The notes below the pieces were generated by a model that worked only from the letters and a program-made list of their open reading frames with translations, did no database searches and was not told the origin of the DNA. Both the position numbers and the translations under genes were made by a program. Below are positions 13,511-16,338 of a DNA stretch of 16,338 nt, piece by piece. Within the stretch, counting starts at the first letter, position 1; every line of letters starts with the position of its first letter. The stretch is from Brachybacterium sp. (lineage in GTDB: Bacteria > Actinomycetota > Actinomycetes > Actinomycetales > Dermabacteraceae): the NCBI GenBank assembly GCA_027322375.1, contig DAHVRS010000207.1:1-16338 (forward strand). Direction: 5' to 3'.

Positions 13511-14157
13511 GGCCGCTCCTCCCTTCGCCGGTGATGCCAGGGCATGAGGGCGCGGCCCAGCAGGACCAGCAGTGCGTCGGTGAGCAGGGCGAGGGCGGCG
13601 GTCGCGACGATGCCGGCGCCGATCTCGGCGACGATGCCGCGCCGCACCCCGTCCACGAACAGCATTCCGAGGCTCGGCACGCCGAGCACTCCGCCGACGG
13701 TGACCAGCGAGATCGTGCTCACCGCGACCACGCGCACGCCGCCCAGCAGCACCGGTCCCGCGAGCGGCAGCTCGACCTCCCAGAAGCGGGCGGCAGGCGC
13801 GAAGCCCTGCGCGGTTGCGGAGCCGAGCACGTCGCGGGAGACGGAGCGGAAGCCGTCGGAGGCGGTGGGGACCATGAGCGCGAGGGCGTAGAGGGTCAGC
13901 GCGATGATGATGTTCAGCGGGCTCCGCACGCCGGTGCCGATCAGGCCCGGCAGCAGTACGAACAGCGGCAGAGACGGGATCGCGTACATCAGCCCGGAGG
14001 TGGTTGTCACGCCGGTGCGCAGCCAGCCGCGGGAGTTCGCGAGCTTCGCCAGCGGCAGGGAGAGCACGAAGGCGAGCGCGATCGGCGGCAGCGCCTGGAG
14101 CAGGTGCGCGCCGGTGTATCCCGCGATCACGTCGAGGTTGTCGAGGACCCAGCTCAC
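13507..14157 (-). CDS. opuCB: Osmoprotectant ABC transporter permease (first)
   Basis: 216-residue membrane permease homologous to the other permease in this operon. It has the MYAIPSLPLFVLLPGLIGTG segment, the EAA loop (SATAQGFAPAARFWEVELPL) and VSTISLVTVGGVLGVPSLG. Start is the GTG at 14157, after AGGAG with about 8 nt spacing; GTGA overlap with the ATPase stop shows coupling. The C-terminus ends in a basic cytoplasmic tail (HHRRREERP). Confidence 0.92.
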   Translation of the reverse strand: MSWVLDNLDVIAGYTGAHLLQALPPIALAFVLSLPLAKLANSRGWLRTGVTTTSGLMYAIPSLPLFVLLPGLIGTGVRSPLNIIIALTLYALALMVPTASDGFRSVSRDVLGSATAQGFAPAARFWEVELPLAGPVLLGGVRVVAVSTISLVTVGGVLGVPSLGMLFVDGVRRGIVAEIGAGIVATAALALLTDALLVLLGRALMPWHHRRREERP

Positions 14158-15044
14158 CGGGGCGGCTCCTGCCCGGCTGTGCTGGCGCTGGTCCCGTCGG
14201 CGCGGTCCTCGTCGGCCCCGCCGCGCGCGGGGGCCGCCGAGAGGACCCCGGCGGCGCGCCCGTCGGCGTCGACGATCACGTCACGGCCCTCGATCCGCTC
14301 GATGTGGAGGGTGCGGGCGCCTCGGTCGGCGCCCACGAAGCTCGCGACGAAGTCGTCGGCCGGGGCGGCGAGGATCTCCTGCGGGGTGCCGACCTGCGCG
14401 ATCCGCCCGCCGGGTCGGAGGATCACGACGCGGTCGCCGATGCGGAAGGCCTCGTCGATGTCGTGGGTGACGAACACGATCGTCTTGCGCAGCTCGCGCT
14501 GGAGGCGCTGCAGCTCGCCCTGCAGCTCATCGCGCACGATCGGGTCCACTGCGCCGAAGGGCTCGTCCATGAGCAGGATGTTCGGATCCGCGGCGAGGCC
14601 GCGGGCGACGCCGACGCGCTGCTGCTGCCCGCCGGAGAGCTGGGCGGGATAGCGCGTGGCCAGCGCAGGGTCCAGGCCCACGATGTGCATGAGCTCGCGG
14701 GCCCGTTCGCGCGCGGCGGTCTTCGAGGTGCCGCGCAGGACGGGGACTGTGGTGATGTTGTCGAGCACGGTGCGGTGGGGCAGCAGGCCCGAGGCCTGCA
14801 TGACGTAGCCGATGGAGCGGCGCAGCGCGACGGGATTCATCCCCGCGACGTCCTCGCCGTCGATCGTGACCCGCCCGGAGGTGGGGTCGACCATCCGGTT
14901 GATCATGCGCATGAGGGTGGTCTTTCCGGAGCCGGAGGTGCCCACGAGCGCGACCGCCTCGTGGGAGGCGATCTCGAGGGTGAAGTCCTCGACGGCGAGC
15001 GTTCCGCCCGGGTATTCCTTGCGGACGTTCTCGAAACCGATCAC
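14154..15044 (-). CDS. opuCA: Osmoprotectant ABC transporter ATP-binding protein
   Basis: 296-residue ATPase that powers the OpuC-type importer. Walker A GTSGSGKT is at 35-42, Q-loop Gln83 in VMQASGLLPH, signature LSGGQ at 136-140, Walker B ILLMDE at 156-161 and the switch His194 in FVTHD. After the ATPase core come about 60 residues that could hold at most a partial CBS-like segment (VGADRGARTLHIERIEGRDVIVDADGRAAG), then an Ala/Asp-rich tail; a full CBS pair of the Bacillus OpuCA type is absent. The GTG at 15044 follows GGGAGG by 4 nt. First gene of the operon. Confidence 0.95.
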   Translation of the reverse strand: MIGFENVRKEYPGGTLAVEDFTLEIASHEAVALVGTSGSGKTTLMRMINRMVDPTSGRVTIDGEDVAGMNPVALRRSIGYVMQASGLLPHRTVLDNITTVPVLRGTSKTAARERARELMHIVGLDPALATRYPAQLSGGQQQRVGVARGLAADPNILLMDEPFGAVDPIVRDELQGELQRLQRELRKTIVFVTHDIDEAFRIGDRVVILRPGGRIAQVGTPQEILAAPADDFVASFVGADRGARTLHIERIEGRDVIVDADGRAAGVLSAAPARGGADEDRADGTSASTAGQEPPR

Positions 15045-15077
15045 GGGGCCTCCCGACGGGGCGCTCGACGTCGTCCC

Positions 15078-15083
15078 ACCCTA
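15078..15083 (-). promoter_or_regulatory. Candidate -10 box for the opuC operon
   Basis: TAGGGT on the minus strand (TANNNT), 33 nt before the opuCA start. No clear -35 box is seen. Confidence 0.35.
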
Positions 15084-15097
15084 GCGCGGGCGACGGT

Positions 15098-15120
15098 GGA
15101 CGGCGGGAGACGCCCCGTCC
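15098..15120 (-). terminator. Hairpin between the glutamine amidotransferase gene and opuCA
   Basis: GGACGG (15098-15103) pairs with CCGTCC (15115-15120), with further C-G pairs inside and a small bulge. It begins about 27 nt past the amidotransferase stop on the minus strand, so it probably separates that gene from the opuC operon. Confidence 0.45.
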
Positions 15121-15147
15121 TCGTGCGGAGCGTCCTCCTCCGGGCCC

Positions 15148-15972
15148 TCAGCCCGCGACGGGCAGCGGCGGGTGCTCGTCGACGTGCAGGGTGCCGCGGT
15201 GCACGGTGAGCGCCGCGCCCTGGGCGAGGGTCGCGAAGCCGGGCTGCGGATAGCCGGTGGAGGAGACGAGCATCCGGTCCGGCTCGGCCCGCCAGCGCAG
15301 GTCGTACACCTCCGCGGGCTGATCGGTGGGGGCCTGGGCGGGGTCGTGCTGCGCGAAGGCGATGAGCCGGCCCGGGGTCGTGAGCAGGCAGTTCAGCGAC
15401 TCCGGCGGACGGCCGAAGAGCTCGTTCGTCAGCGCCGTGAGCTCGGCCGCGGCGTGCTGGACGGCGAGCGCCCAGTCCACCCGCTCCTCCCGCGGAGGCA
15501 GCTCGGCCGCCCACGCGGTGATCAGGGAGAGGAACAGCTCGGAGTCCGTGGTGCCGACGGGGGTGCGTCCGCCACGGGCGAGGATCCGCTCGCGCAGCTG
15601 CTCGGAGAGGCCGAACTGGCCGTTGTGGCTGAAGGTCACCGGCCCCTCGACGAAGGGGTGGGTGTTCTCCGGCGTGAGAGCGAGGCCCACGCTCGCGCGG
15701 CGCAGATGCACCACGATCACCTCGCCGCACGCCTCCGCGACCGCATCGCCGTACGCGTTCGAGGCGAGCGCCGTGTCGGTGCCGCGGCGCAGCAGCGGCG
15801 ACAGCGGCGCGGGGTCATCCCCGCCGTCGGCCCCCGAGCCCGAGGGGTAGGAGGCGACGCCCCAGCCGTCCTTGTGCCGCTCGGACAGCGCCGTGAACAA
15901 CGGCAGCTCGTCCGGGACGACCTCGGGCAGCGGCCGCTCCCCGCGGGAGACGACACCGAGCAGACGGCACAC
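15148..15972 (-). CDS. Class II glutamine amidotransferase
   Basis: 274-residue enzyme with the N-terminal-nucleophile glutaminase fold. It begins MCRLLGVVS, so Cys2 becomes the catalytic residue after Met removal. Other landmarks are HKDGWGVASY (33-42), HLRRASVG (89-96), NTHPF (103-107), FSHNGQF (114-120) and TTDSELF (141-147). It resembles YafJ/EgtC-like amidotransferases. It could be EgtC-like (gamma-glutamyl hydrolase in ergothioneine synthesis), but no other egt genes are near, so I do not name it. The GTG at 15972 follows AAAGGGG by about 6 nt. It starts only 14 nt after the amino acid permease gene on the same strand and is probably co-transcribed with it. Confidence 0.9.
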   Translation of the reverse strand: MCRLLGVVSRGERPLPEVVPDELPLFTALSERHKDGWGVASYPSGSGADGGDDPAPLSPLLRRGTDTALASNAYGDAVAEACGEVIVVHLRRASVGLALTPENTHPFVEGPVTFSHNGQFGLSEQLRERILARGGRTPVGTTDSELFLSLITAWAAELPPREERVDWALAVQHAAAELTALTNELFGRPPESLNCLLTTPGRLIAFAQHDPAQAPTDQPAEVYDLRWRAEPDRMLVSSTGYPQPGFATLAQGAALTVHRGTLHVDEHPPLPVAG

Positions 15973-15986
15973 GACAGTCCCCTTTC

Positions 15987-16338
15987 TCAGGACGCGGCGG
16001 CGCGGGCCTTCATCCGCGCATCCAGCGCGAGCGCCACGCGGGTGAGCAGGAAGTTGATGACGATGTAGATCAGCGAGACCACGAGATAGGTCTGCACCAG
16101 GTAGCGCGTGATGGACACGAGCGTCTTGCCCTGGAACTGCAGCTCGTTGTAGCTGACCACGTAACCGAGGGTCGAGTCCTTCAGCAGAGTGACGAGGGCG
16201 AGGATGAGGCTGGGCAGCACGAGCCGCACCGCCTGCGGCAGCACCACGGAGAGCATCGCATCGCGTCTCGAGAGCCCGATCGCGGCGGCGGCCTCGTGCT
16301 GGCCACGATCCACCGCGTTGATCCCGGCGCGGAACACC
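15987..16338 (-). CDS. Polar amino acid (glutamate/glutamine-type) ABC transporter permease, 3' part
   Basis: The last 116 residues of a HisM/GlnP-family inner-membrane permease; the 5' part lies beyond the right edge. The EAA loop (EAAAAIGLSRRDAMLSVVLP) is followed by PQAVRLVLPSLILALVTLLKDSTLGYVVSYNEL, the usual second half, and a last membrane helix with a short basic tail (DARMKARAAAS). It is most like the GluD permease of the actinobacterial GluABCD glutamate system, but ligand cannot be settled from this part. The downstream gene is a glutamine amidotransferase 14 nt away. Confidence 0.9.
   Translation of the reverse strand, partial: VFRAGINAVDRGQHEAAAAIGLSRRDAMLSVVLPQAVRLVLPSLILALVTLLKDSTLGYVVSYNELQFQGKTLVSITRYLVQTYLVVSLIYIVINFLLTRVALALDARMKARAAAS

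Overview
The window looks like a stretch of chromosome from a high-GC actinobacterium. The reasons are GC-rich third codon positions, many GTG starts with AAGGAG-type ribosome sites, ATG starts that look leaderless, and a gene set typical of Micrococcales. A Brachybacterium-like (Dermabacteraceae) host is my best guess, from memory of protein style and not from a search. No rRNA, tRNA, CRISPR array, insertion-sequence transposase or phage gene was seen.

Layout, left to right: (1) 1-954, the 5' two thirds of a PutP-type sodium/proline symporter gene (minus strand, cut by the window edge). (2) 955-1377, a gap with a strong glpK terminator and two near-identical 79-bp palindromic repeats, one of which holds the glpK stop codon. 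(3) 1378-5663, the glycerol genes glpD, glpF and glpK, all on the minus strand in that transcription order. (4) 5836-6795, a divergent SorC-family regulator with a palindromic operator candidate just before its start. (5) 6796-8307, a predicted PD-(D/E)XK/DUF559-like nuclease gene bracketed by three 55-bp palindromic elements, two on one side and one inverted on the other. (6) 8308-9180, fdhD. (7) 9306-10474, two tandem SRPBCC-domain genes. (8) 10631-11761, a broken sarcosine oxidase region: an intact-looking soxG plus only the C-terminal tail of soxA, which is fused to the start of an NmrA-like gene. (9) 11758-15044, a complete OpuC/ProU-type osmoprotectant ABC transporter operon. (10) 15148-15972, a class II glutamine amidotransferase. 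(11) 15987-16338, the 3' end of a polar amino acid ABC permease gene (cut by the right edge).

The glycerol genes form a full uptake and entry route: GlpF brings glycerol in, GlpK phosphorylates it, and GlpD oxidises glycerol-3-phosphate to dihydroxyacetone phosphate. The SorC-type protein is the obvious candidate regulator. The OpuC transporter takes up betaine or choline-like solutes. Its position against sarcosine oxidase remnants suggests an older locus that linked uptake to methylglycine breakdown and lost most of its catabolic genes by deletion.

The parts I think most deserve a second look are the nuclease gene flanked by inverted palindromic elements, the 79-bp element at the end of glpK, and the opuC/NmrA/soxA deletion junction.
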